NCBI GenBank assembly: GCA_025094145.1
Contig: JALLLS010000015.1
Span: 1 to 64,000 of the forward strand
Reading direction: 5' to 3'
Length of the DNA: 64,000 nt
From: Spinellus fusiger
Lineage: Eukaryota; Mucoromycota; Mucoromycetes; Mucorales; Phycomycetaceae
Part shown: positions 47,962-57,674 of the stretch, in pieces
Numbering within the stretch: the first letter of the stretch is position 1
How the letters are laid out: every line of letters starts with the position of its first letter
Notes under the pieces: model-generated
Seen by the model: the letters and a program-made list of their open reading frames with translations, nothing else
The model's database searches: none
What the model was told of the DNA's origin: nothing
Translations under genes and position numbers: made by a program

Positions 47962-49563
47962 ATGGAACACACCATGGACATTGATGGCATTGACTTTATC
48001 AACCAAGTCAACCAAGAAATTGCTGGGCTACGTGCTCAACCAGAAGCAGATCTACCCATAAACTACTTTGCAGATCCTTGGTTGGATATCCTAGCAGAGA
48101 CACCCTATGCCACAACCCTCACCCATACTTCTACGTATGACCCTATCATCACAGACCAAGACAACCAAATCGTTGTTCTCGATACAAACTTCTTAATATC
48201 CAACCTTGACTACCTAAAGACTCTTTTGAAGCAGGCAGCACAACACCCTGGTCTGGTTACCATTGTTGTGCCTTGGATTGTTGTGCGTGAATTGGATGGA
48301 TTAAAGGTAAATAATGCTTCTATCATGCTTGATGATGAATGGCTAGGTGTTGTATGGGGCAGTCGAGTCACAGTGCAAAACCAAATTTAAAAGAGTTGGT
48401 ACGGGCTGCTATGCGTTTCCTTGAAACAGAATTACGTAACCAAACACCCTGCTTAAGAGGACAACGAATCCACGAAGTCTATGATCCTAGTGCCAAGTTG
48501 GTAAGTCTTTATATCAATGCACAGACAATGGCATTGACAGAGCCAAGGCGTTAGGAGACGATAGTATTCTAGACTGTTGCTTGTAAGTAACCTATACGTC
48601 TGGAAAGATGCCTATAGGTGGAAATGGCAGTTAAATGTAGGTCTATCCATTGCTATCTATTGTAGGTATTTCTCTATGAATCTATCGAAGCCAGTAACAT
48701 TGCTTTCAAATGATCGAAATCTTTCCATCAAGGCTATGTTCCATGATATGAAGACTATCTCCTCAGAGACGAAGAGAAGCTTAGAAGACTATATTCATAG
48801 TCTGGCCAATGGTCATGCTCATCCCACCCACACACTCTCCATGTCAGGATTAGCGTCCAAGGAGATACACAACTCTCTCTACCCAAAAAAATCAACAGAA
48901 CAAAAACCACAGTCCATAATGGATAAAAGAATGGATACAGTTTCTTCTATTTTATCAGACTATGAGCCAAAATGGAGTCAGACATCGAAATGGGACACAG
49001 GCAATTCTTGTAAACTAAAAGACAACACCAAGGACAAACATACCAACAGTTATAGTAACTACAACTATAATGATGGGTATAATAAAAACAGGGAACGTCC
49101 ATCCAAACAATCTCCAGGTTGGATTCCTCCCCAAATACAGAAAGTGAGACAGATACAGCAGATGCAGAGAGAGAGAGAGGCACAATTAAAAGCACAGCAT
49201 CTCAACTGCCAAGTAAGTGGATAGAATAATAAGAAATAAGGGCTGACATGCTTGGTCCATGTATAGCCAGTACATGTTGATAACATATCCACCTATCAAG
49301 ACACTTATGATGCCATGGATGAAGACATCGATATGCTGGATGCAGGCAAGTGATTTTTATAAAGAGCAGTATTAATAACACACTCTACTTTTTTATTTTA
49401 TTAAAAAGACATATTACCAAGTACATCTGCTATGTTTATAGAAGAAATGTCTCATGATAAAGATAGCTGGGCTTCTATTCATGCTCCAAGGTATTCTTGT
49501 TACTATATGATTCGACTCACTCTTACTATAAATCTTTTCTTTCTTTAAAGGCCTACCAAGTGA
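47962..49563 (+). CDS. SWT1: SWT1-type PIN-domain RNA endonuclease
   Basis: Yeast Swt1 is a nuclear PIN endonuclease in mRNP quality control. Exons are 47962-48306, 48363-48500, a short exon ending 48582, then 48666-49212, 49267-49345, 49409-49490 and 49551-49563. The PIN core is present: QIVVLDTNFLISNLDYLKTL (first acidic residue), VTIVVPWIVVRELDGLK (Glu), GDDSILDCCLYFS and PVTLLSNDRNLSIKA (later Asp residues). After the PIN domain come a polar, Asn/Tyr/Lys-rich stretch and a charged coiled coil (IQKVRQIQQMQREREAQLKA). The junction between exons 2 and 3 (48490-48560) is unresolved: the obvious GTAAGT donor gives the wrong phase. Intron 5 appears to use a GC-AG donor (GCAAGT at 49346). The protein family is clear; the full model is not. 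Confidence 0.8.
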
Positions 49564-51921
49564 TTCAGCAAAAATTAAACTACTCACCCTCTGAACAAGG
49601 CTTATTTCTCTTCTGTATTTATTATTCTAGTTCGAATTGTGTATTTTTTTTCCTGGTCTACTCTCTACTTTATATATTAAAGTGACTCGTCTTCAGATGT
49701 TACATTGTTTCAATTTTAAGGTCGATGCCTAAGTAATTCATGAAATCATAATCATAGTAAAGCATAATATAAAGATAAAGAAGACGAATAGGAAATAGAA
49801 ATGCTATACGTTTTTATCCAATCATTCTATACTTTTGATTCTTTGGTATTCTACCACCATCCTGGTCTTGATTTCTTATCGTTTATACAGAAAAAGAAAA
49901 AAAAGTCTCATTAATCTATTTCATAAACTTTTGTCATGATGGTCTCTGCTGTTGTTTAATCATTGAGAAACATCTAGAACTACCTTGAAGTTGTGGTAAT
50001 ATTACAGATGGCACTATTATAAACAAATGAATAAAGACAAGCTCAGAATTTAGTGCTATATTAGGTTGAGAAATATCAAGTACAATGAATTGAGATGCTA
50101 CAGTGATGGTTTCATTGAATAAACATATATATTTTGTCGTTATCGTTTCTTCTTACACTGTTTTTTTTATATCGTGGATCTACTCTATATGTAATCACCC
50201 ACAACTATCTTTAAAACAAGGTCCTCTAGACTATCTCTACTACTACTCATGAGCCATTAATAAACAGTATATCATTTTCTGATATTGCTTTTATGTTGAA
50301 CATGGATATCTCTTCCGTGAGCAAAATTTTATTGTGTTGTTTTATGAGACAGTGCGATTAATACACTCATCTATAGTAGATAAGAAATGAGTGAAAGTAA
50401 AATGTAATAATAATAATAATAATAATAAAGAACAGTAATGTCTAAATAGAATACATATGTTTATATGCTTATATCTCTTCTTTAAACCATAGAAAGAAAG
50501 AAAATAATGTACAGCAAACAAATTGCTACACATAGACACTGGTTTACTTGGTATTTGTTATTTTCAATTCAAACAGAAGTATTTATAAAGTATTTCATTG
50601 TAGCTTGTCTCTATTATATAAGCATATGTACATTGATAGTCTGATACAAATTTTATTCATTTATGTATTTATATACCACATTATAATATATAGATGCAAT
50701 TGCATGTATTGTAAGCATACATCTCTGTTTTCTCACTATTGAATCATATGCAGCGGTCTTTAATTACACTAACAAACAAACAAAAATCAATTTCAGATGA
50801 ATCTGTCTTTATTCTTTGAATTTACATCTCCTTTACTACCTGTACTATTTATTCCGCTAGGTAGACTTATGGCACTACAGATCAAAGGTATAAAAGATAG
50901 AGCAACCGTGTAGAATAAACAGCACTCGTATTTTCACTATACTATAGATATACTGTTGAGGTAATTCATAACTCTACATTCTGCAGTGTGTGAGTTCGAA
51001 AGTCAAACGTAATTTCCGCTTGGTGTTTCTTGTTACTGTTGTTTGTCTTCTGTCTATATGTTTCATTTGATCCAGCCCATTATATGCTGTCCTAGTATTC
51101 TTTTGTCTCGTGGTCTCAAACTACACACTCAAATCCAACATACATATAGGCTATGTTTTTATGCAGTGTACTTTGTCTTTACAAAAGACAATATCTGAGC
51201 TATTGAAGTATATTCACGGCTGTGTTTCCAATTCCAATTCCAATTTCAAGAAAATGCATATGAGTGTAGCTGAAACACTTGAATAGAATAGTACCATAAA
51301 TGGCTGTCACACAAAAAAGAAGAAAGTATCGTTTAACTTTGGCTATTGAAATAAAAAAGGAGATATATACAACAGTGTATGTAATTAGAATATCATGGAA
51401 CAGATACATGTACCCAAGTTGAAGAATTAATAGAGTCTACAGGACATAAGACATCAGTGTGGCATGGTGTTAATTGGGTTTCCAGATACGGACATCTAAA
51501 CTTGAATCCAAAAAAAAAATAGACCCCTTTCTTTTTGCATGTCAACTTGGCCAGTAAAAACACAAAAGAAACACTGAATGGTTTTGTCAAAAGTAATAAG
51601 CTCTTTCTTGCTCATGTAAATGGCAATTAACTCTTCTGTGGTGACAGTTTCAACACCATGGACAATAGCGACTGTGTAAAATTTACCAGAGCCACAGAAC
51701 TTATTACCCACACTTGATGCATATAGTTTGAATGAGTGCTCTCATGGCAGCAAAAGTCACGGTGAATTAAAATAAGGTGACTGCATAAAACTTTTTCAAA
51801 CTCACACAGTAATGTCTACTCATCTCAGGGCATGTGAAGTTGATGACGCGACTCTAATGATTTGATTCATATTTATATCATAAGTCAATCAATAAACTGG
51901 TTTTTTCTTCTTTTCTTTACA
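49564..51921. other. Spacer with unresolved short frames
   Basis: About 2.3 kb without a supported gene. A (TAA)n tract lies at 50404-50427. Between 51393 and 51711 two overlapping minus-strand frames (71 and 65 codons) carry a segment KFYTVAIVHGVETVTTEEL that vaguely recalls the N-terminal domain of RNase H1-like proteins; this is too weak to call. Confidence 0.45.
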
Positions 51922-52908
51922 ATGACTCAACCTACTCCCGGCACCAACGCCATCTCTCGACCTCTCTCTTGCTCCCGCTCCCGCTCCCGTTCCCGTTCCC
52001 CAGTTCGTGGGAGACGTAGTGTTCGTTCTCGCTCTTCTTCTCGCTCTTCTTCTTGCGTTGGCCCTCGTTCTGCTTCTCTTGTCCGCGGTTTTGACCGTAC
52101 GGTCAATAGAATGCGTAGAGCACGTGGGGTTCCTACTGAACCTACACCTACAACTACTAGTGTTGTTGTTCGTGGTGGTGTGTCTGGTGTTCGTGGCGGT
52201 GTTCGTGGCGGTGTTCGTGGTGGTTTGCTTGGTGTTCGTGGTGTTCGTGGTGTTCGTGGTGTTCGTGGTGTTCGTGGTGTTCGTGGTGGTGTGCGTAGTG
52301 TGAGAAGAGATGGAGGCGGGGGATCTTTCCCAACACGGATCCCTCGCCCCATAGTGGGACGTCTGGGCCGCCCAATGTTTGGTAATAATACTAATGCCAC
52401 TGATACTACTGATACTAACATTACTGATAATGATACAGGCTCTCGTAGTGCTTGTGTTCGTGGTGCCTCTGTTGGTGCCGTTGTTTCTGGTGCCTCTGTT
52501 TCTGGTGCCTCTGTTGGTGCCGTTGTCTCTGGTGCCTCTGCTGCCCCTGTGTGTGGCAGAAGGGGATACATTACCCTTTGTGGCTCTTCTGCCTCTTGGA
52601 GAGAAGTCTCCTCTCTGGGGTCAAGCATTTTTGGCCCTGGAGAAGAGTTTAACTGCTCCACCCCCAAGACCCCCTCTTTTTCTTCTTCTCCTCCTGCTCC
52701 TCCTGCTTCTCCTGCTCCTCCTACTCCTCCTACTCCTCCTACTCCTCCTACTCCTCCTACTCCTTCTTCTCCTCCATACTCTCCGATCCTTCCTTCCTAT
52801 CTGTGCTCTCCTCTCCTTCCTTCCTCTCCAAATTTCTTTCCCTCCCTTCCTTCCTTTCCTTCTTTTTCGGGATTCTCAGGGCCATTATGCCCTGAAGATC
52901 CCGAGTAA
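51922..52908 (+). CDS. Low-complexity RS / VRG-repeat / PTPP-repeat protein, function unknown
   Basis: Not recognised. The 328-aa frame from the ATG at 51922 (MTQPTPGTNAISRPLS) is compositionally layered: an Arg-Ser domain (CSRSRSRSRSPVRGRRS and SRSSSRSSSC, about residues 15-50), a Gly/Arg/Val block of about a dozen VRG units (residues about 95-145, encoded by GTTCGTGGT repeats), a Gly-Ala-Ser-Val duplication (GASVGAVVSGAS occurs twice, about residues 195-220), then a Pro-Thr block of PTPPTPP units from ACTCCTCCT repeats and a Pro/Ser/Phe tail. RS plus RG-rich content suggests an RNA-binding or condensate-type disordered protein, but this is inference. Some codon repeats could be recent microsatellite growth. 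A long frame also exists on the opposite strand, so coding status needs transcript evidence. Two strong hairpins bracket the stop codon. Confidence 0.5.
   Translation: MTQPTPGTNAISRPLSCSRSRSRSRSPVRGRRSVRSRSSSRSSSCVGPRSASLVRGFDRTVNRMRRARGVPTEPTPTTTSVVVRGGVSGVRGGVRGGVRGGLLGVRGVRGVRGVRGVRGVRGGVRSVRRDGGGGSFPTRIPRPIVGRLGRPMFGNNTNATDTTDTNITDNDTGSRSACVRGASVGAVVSGASVSGASVGAVVSGASAAPVCGRRGYITLCGSSASWREVSSLGSSIFGPGEEFNCSTPKTPSFSSSPPAPPASPAPPTPPTPPTPPTPPTPSSPPYSPILPSYLCSPLLPSSPNFFPSLPSFPSFSGFSGPLCPEDPE
52194..52290. repeat. Coding minisatellite of GTTCGTGGT/GTTCGTGGCG units
   Basis: About ten 9-12 bp units encode the VRG/VRGG tract of the low-complexity protein. Confidence 0.9.
52717..52768. repeat. 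Coding minisatellite of ACTCCTCCT units
   Basis: Five to six 9-bp units encode the PTPP repeat of the low-complexity protein. Confidence 0.9.
52868..52903 (+). other. Strong hairpin at the end of the coding region (stem 1)
   Basis: Arms 52868-52882 (CGGGATTCTCAGGGC) and 52889-52903 (GCCCTGAAGATCCCG) pair over 15 positions as RNA, with one G-U pair and one C-A mismatch and a 6-nt loop (CATTAT). It ends 2 nt before the UAA stop. Confidence 0.85.
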
Positions 52909-52945
52909 TCTCTCACACACAAACATCAATAGAGTGTGTGAGAGA
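52909..52945 (+). terminator. Perfect 12-bp hairpin directly after the stop codon (stem 2)
   Basis: Arms 52909-52920 (TCTCTCACACAC) and 52934-52945 (GTGTGTGAGAGA) are exact complements around a 13-nt loop. The stem starts at the base after the UAA (52906-52908). Its role as an RNA processing or stability element is inferred; it could also be chance pairing of CA and GT microsatellite remnants. Confidence 0.6.
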
Positions 52946-52959
52946 GAAAATCATATTGC

Positions 52960-53140
52960 ATTCATTCATTAATGTATTCATTCATTCATTGACGTATGTA
53001 TTTATTTATTCATTGATGTATTCATTCATTCATTGATGTGTTTATTCATTCATTCACTCATCTATTCATTCATTCATTTACTCATCTATTCATCTATTCA
53101 TCTATTCATCTATTTATACATTTATTGATACATACATACA

Positions 53141-53170
<30 letters not shown>
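52960..53170. repeat. (ATTC)n and (CATA)n microsatellites
   Basis: Long tetranucleotide array, ATTC/TATT units followed by CATA units, directly 3' of the low-complexity gene. Confidence 0.95.
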
Positions 53171-53173
<3 letters not shown>

Positions 53174-53890
53174 TAATAAAAATGCACAGAGAGATTGAGA
53201 GAGAGAAAAGATTCAAGGCTAAGATTATAATTTACTGTATTCTAGATAACAATAAACATACAAAAGATACTCAACAGGAAGATATTAGATTGTTGGTTTT
53301 ATCTGGCAATTGGGAAGGTATTTGTACTAGTACCATCAGGCTACCATCTGACTCTACTCGTTGATCATAGCGGATATGATCAGGCTTATGACTATTTTTT
53401 TTCTAGATAGTAAGCTAATTGGCAGACTACTTTTAGACTGATCAACACAGTGTCTATTGTAGTCTATAATAACTATCATAGGAATCTTTATTATAACAAG
53501 CATACAGTATAAGTTTAAATATGTCTTCTTTATAAACTATAACATACTATATCCATACCATACTATACCATAGTTAAGGAAAAAACAAACATATAACGGA
53601 CCCTTATATCCTTTTTCATAAAAAAAACCCGTGAAGAACCACTACAGACGACAACACTATTATTTCTTTTGTCCAAAAAAAAAAAAGAATAGCACCAGCA
53701 CTATTCTGAAATGCAAAGTGACCAAACAAACATAATCGATAGTTTCAAATGCAGATTTCCTTTTTTGGATTCATACTATATCTTAATAGTGTTATAACTT
53801 CATGAATTCATTAGATAAAGACGTAGAATTTTCAATACATAAAGATAGTATTGTTGGTAATATACAAAAGAATTTTTATATGTAGGCCAC
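53171..53890. other. AT-rich 3' flank of a Tc1 element
   Basis: No gene. The part from about 53740 to 53840, read on the minus strand, aligns with 56970-57060 (shared TCTAATGAATTCAT and AAGGAAATCTGCATT), so it is the 3' untranslated part of the Tc1 element at 53.9-55.0 kb. Confidence 0.65.
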
Positions 53891-54973
53891 CTAATAGCCA
53901 CTGTGGTCACTCTTGGCATCAATGACAGCCTGGTATCTCTGCCCCATGCTGGCAATGAAGATATCTGTCACTTCCTTTGATAATTTACCCCATTCCAGCA
54001 TCAAGGCCGCCTCCAACTTATCCTTGGTGGAATATAACCTTCTGTCTTTTCTGATAACCTTCTTGAGGTGGGCCCACGGATGCTCAATTGGATTGAGATC
54101 AGGACTTTGCAAGGGCCAGTAAGAAAGAGTTTCCACACCCTTTGCTGCCTTCCATTCCCGAGTTTCCTTGCTCGTATGGGGTCTAGCATTGTCTTCCTGT
54201 AGGCGGTAACTGACTCCAAGGTTTAGGAGAGAGAGAGACGCTCGAGCTAGAGGCAGTAGAATTCTCCAAAGTACTTCAATGTGCTTGGCGGATTTTATCC
54301 TACCCTCCACTACGATCCATCTCCCAACACCATCTCCACTGAAACAGCCCCATACTATTACTCGACCACCTCCAAACTTCCTCATTTCTATGACATTCTT
54401 AGGCTCAAAGGCCGTGCCACATTGCCTGGTGACTTTTGAGCCCCTGTCATAGCTAATCAGTTCTACCCTGAACTCATCGGACCAGACGAACCTTTGCCAC
54501 TGCTCATGGGTCCAACCAACGTGCTCATGGGCTCACTAGAGCCTTACCTCCCTATGTTTCTTGGTGAGAAGATGCTTCATCACTGGAATAAAAGAGTGGA
54601 AGCCCATTCCATCAAGGTACCTCTTCAGAGTCTTGTCTGATACTTTGATGACCATGTCTGCCATGATGGCTTCCTTGATTTGATGGGAGTTGCTCATTAC
54701 TGTTCTTTTCAACCATCATAGGGCTATGTCATACAACCCTCTTTGTTGGCCACTCTTGGGAGAAGACACTACTATGCCTGTCTTCTTGAAGTGTCTTACA
54801 ATATCTCCTACAGTGTTGCGAGGAACATTGAACATATGAGATGCCTCGGCTTGGGTGGTGTTCATGTTCAGCACCTCATGGAGAATGGCTGAACGAGTCT
54901 CAAGGCTTGTATATTTCCTATACATCTCGGAGGTCTTAATAAAGATGTTCAAGGTGTTGGATGAGTTAGACAT
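53891..54973 (-). pseudogene. Tc1-type transposase, nearly full length but interrupted
   Basis: From the ATG at 54973 (MSNSSNTLNIF) an HTH region reads ETRSAILHEVLNMNTTQAEA and VPRNTVGDIVRHFKKTG. The catalytic part has RFVWSDEFRVEL (first Asp), GGGRVIVWGCFSGDGVG, RLQEDNARPHTSKETREW (second Asp) and QSPDLNPIEHPWAHLKK (Glu). The frame is broken near 54720 and by adjacent TAG TGA codons near 54535, so it is inactive. The C-terminal 164 codons remain open. Terminal repeats were not clearly located; the right end abuts the next element at 55017. Confidence 0.88.
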
Positions 54974-55016
54974 TATAAGCAAAGAAGTGTTATGAAAGAA
55001 AGAAAGGTAGTGTCTA

Positions 55017-56363
55017 CAGTGTCAAGCAAAATAATAATAAAAGTTTTGTTTTACGGCCTCTATTTTGGTCAAAAGATTCATTTTTTTACACATTCCTCAT
55101 CTCTTCTTTTTCCGCTATAACATCTATTATGTCTAACACTATTGAACAAACCACCAAGCCTATTAGAAACAAAAAGAAAAATATAGACGAGTGAAGTCGT
55201 CAACTCATTGTTCACGAGGCCACTCAACATGGCAGCAGCCAAGTGAAGATTGCAGCCCTGTTTGGCATCAGTAATTCTGCTGTCAGCCTCATTATGAAGA
55301 GATACAGGGAAACTGACTGTTTCAAACCAGGGAGGAGCTTTAAGCGCAAGTATTTTATGACGGAAAGAGACAATAGAGAAGTTTGTATGCGAGATGAAAA
55401 GGGATTCATTTCAGATAATAGATCAACTTTGCAAGCAGATGACCATCAAAGTGTCTATAAACAATTTTTGAAAAATAATCAAGAAGATTGACCCGTTTTC
55501 TTAAAGAGTAATCATAAAACTTTCTCTTAAAAATAAGCACAAGAAGCTGGGGCTTGCCTAGGCCAAAGTCCACTTTCACTGAACTGAGGAAGACTGGAAG
55601 GCAGTCATCTGGTCCGATAAGTCAAGGTTCCGGTTGGTGATCAACAACCACCACAACAGAGTGGTGCACGGGAAGGAGTAGGGTCTTCTCCCGAAGATTG
55701 TCAAGCCAACGATTAAGTTTGTTGGTAGTAGGGTTCTTTTTTTTGGTGAAGGTGTTGGTAGACTTGCTGTGGTGGAGGGATCCATCAATAGTGCCAAATA
55801 CACCAGTATTTTAGAAACGGCCTATTGCCATAAGCTGGTTCGTCTTTCGGCACTGAATCTAGTGGTAGGCTATTTTCTTCAAGAGAAAAATTCCATTAGT
55901 CATACTAGTAAGGAGACTAGGAAATGGAAGGATGAGAGGGGCATAGTCACGATGGAGGGGTGGCCCTCTCAGAGCCCCGACCTGAACCCAATAGAACATC
56001 TTTGAGAGGAGCTAGACAGAGCGGTTTGCAAGAGGATGACCCCAGAAAGCAGCCTCCAGGATTTGAAGGCTCTCCTGGTCCAAGAATGGGACAAGATCCC
56101 CAAAGAGGTTACCAATAACCTCATCAATAGTATACATTGGAGATGTAAGACTGTCATTGAGGCCAAGGGTGGAAACCCTTAATATTTGGTGTTTCCACCC
56201 AAAAATTTTGTATATCTTATCCTGTTGACCTTCTTTATACCCCATCCAATTTTCAAGTCTCTAGTGTGTTTAATGTATGTTTTTATTATAACTAATAAGT
56301 ATTTTCCTATACAAGAATTATATCGAAAAATGAAATCTTTAATTATTATTTTGCCTGACACTG
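55017..56363 (+). mobile_element. Tc1-type element with matching terminal repeats and TA duplication
   Basis: Left end TA then CAGTGTCAAGCAAAATAATA and the complement of the right end CAGTGTCAGGCAAAATAATA match over about 28 bp; TA lies on both sides (55015-55016 and 56364-56365). Length is 1347 bp. The transposase inside is broken. It belongs to the same family as 60017-61397 (shared VIEAKGG ending and about 130 bp of 3' sequence including CCTGTTGA and CTTTATAC). Confidence 0.9.
55129..56182 (+). pseudogene. Broken transposase of the 55.0-kb Tc1 element
   Basis: Starts MSNTIEQTTKPIRNK, then QVKIAALFGISNSAVSLIMK (HTH), DWKAVIWSDKSRFRL (first Asp), a degraded second-Asp block (LQEKNSISHTSKETRKW, with Asp replaced by Lys) and SQSPDLNPIEHL followed by a stop. 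It has several stops and frame changes, and loss of the second catalytic Asp in addition. Confidence 0.85.
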
Positions 56364-56384
56364 TATTATTTTTAGTATAAAAAT

Positions 56385-57065
56385 ACCCCGGGAGTTGAAA
56401 AAAAATACATTACATTTTGAGGGTCACTTTACCAGTATTGAGACTCAATCAGCCATCCTCCACCATGTGCTGAATCTGAATTCTACCTTGGCCAAAGCAT
56501 CTCGCCTGTTTGATGTGCCTACTTCCACGTTGGGAGACATAACCAAGTACTTTAAGAGAAAAGGATAAGTGGAAAATTTGACCAAGAGTGGTTGAAAGAG
56601 AACACTAGACGATCTGTCTCTCTGATGGTTGTAAAGAACCGTCATGAGCAACTCCCTCCCAACCAAGGAAGCCACTGTGGAGAACATGACTATCAAGGTT
56701 TCAATAAGTACTCTAAAAAATTACATTGATGAAATGGAACTTCATTCAGACAAACCAATGGTAAAACTTCTTTTTTTCTTTCTTTCAAATAATAACAATA
56801 ACAATAATAATAATAATAATAATAATAATAAACACACACACACATACGGAGACAGACATCCTAGACTGTCAATGATATCAAAGGCTGACAGTGATTATTA
56901 AATGATTTCAAAATAAGACCGACGTTTTTTTAGTACTAACACTCTTTTGTTCATTTATTAGATATTTCATTCTTTTATCTAATGAATTCATAAAGTGATA
57001 ATAACATTAAGATAACTTATATATAAGGAAATCTGCATTCTAAAGGTCCGGCTTCTTTTTTGGAG
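56385..57065 (+). mobile_element. Internally deleted Tc1 copy of the 53.9-kb family
   Basis: 56440-56760 encodes diverged counterparts of the HTH half of the 53.9-55.0 kb transposase (IETQSAILHHVLNLNSTLAK, VPTSTLGDITKYFKRKG, RTVMSNS). After an AAT/CA microsatellite the sequence jumps to that element's 3' end (56960-57060). The catalytic half is absent, so this is a deletion derivative. Confidence 0.78.
56788..56846. repeat. (AAT)n plus (CA)n microsatellite at the deletion point
   Basis: AATAACAATAAT units followed by CACACACACA occupy the place where the missing catalytic half of the element would be. Confidence 0.9.
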
Positions 57066-57674
57066 GTCGCTTTATAGATATGTAGAAGAATACCCTCATG
57101 GTACAGATATCCTTACTTATAAGAAGCGTATATAGACTAATCATGTGCTAGAAAATTGAACATTTCTACATAAAATACATCATATATACATAAATAAATG
57201 GGTATGAACCTTAGTATTGTGTTTGCTTCGAGAATGCCCGACAAGTCAATAATTGGCCAATTTCATACATTAAATATTTACTTTAATACCTATGTTGGAA
57301 GGAATAGTGGATAAATATAAGATAGAAAGAGAGAGAAGAAACGTTGTAAGCAGTGATTAGACAATAACATGACACTCGGATTAGACTAGTCCATCGATGT
57401 TTTTTTTTTAGCCACAAGATACAAATGATTAAATTAAATTGAGCTGATTTAGTTTGCAGAAAGAGAAATACTCTTGATGATTTTATATTGTAACTTGGAA
57501 TAATTGTTAGACAAAATGTAAGACAAAGTAAATGGAACTTGAAATTGGATTATTTCAAACTTCAAGTAGTCTGCATCTCAACCGTGTCAAATTATGACTA
57601 CAACTTGATGAATTATGTAAAAATAAATATATAAATATATATACTTTTGGGATTTGATAGAAGTCAATATCCAT
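57066..57674. other. AT-rich spacer 3' of the kinase gene
   Basis: No gene seen. It holds the presumed polyadenylation region of the minus-strand kinase. Confidence 0.55.

Noticed and set aside
51927..52667. Long minus-strand frame (246 codons) opposite the RS/VRG gene
   Set aside because: Its PRTPRTPRT-type composition is the mirror of the plus-strand repeats; the plus strand has a better start, layered domains and a stop with nearby 3' features.
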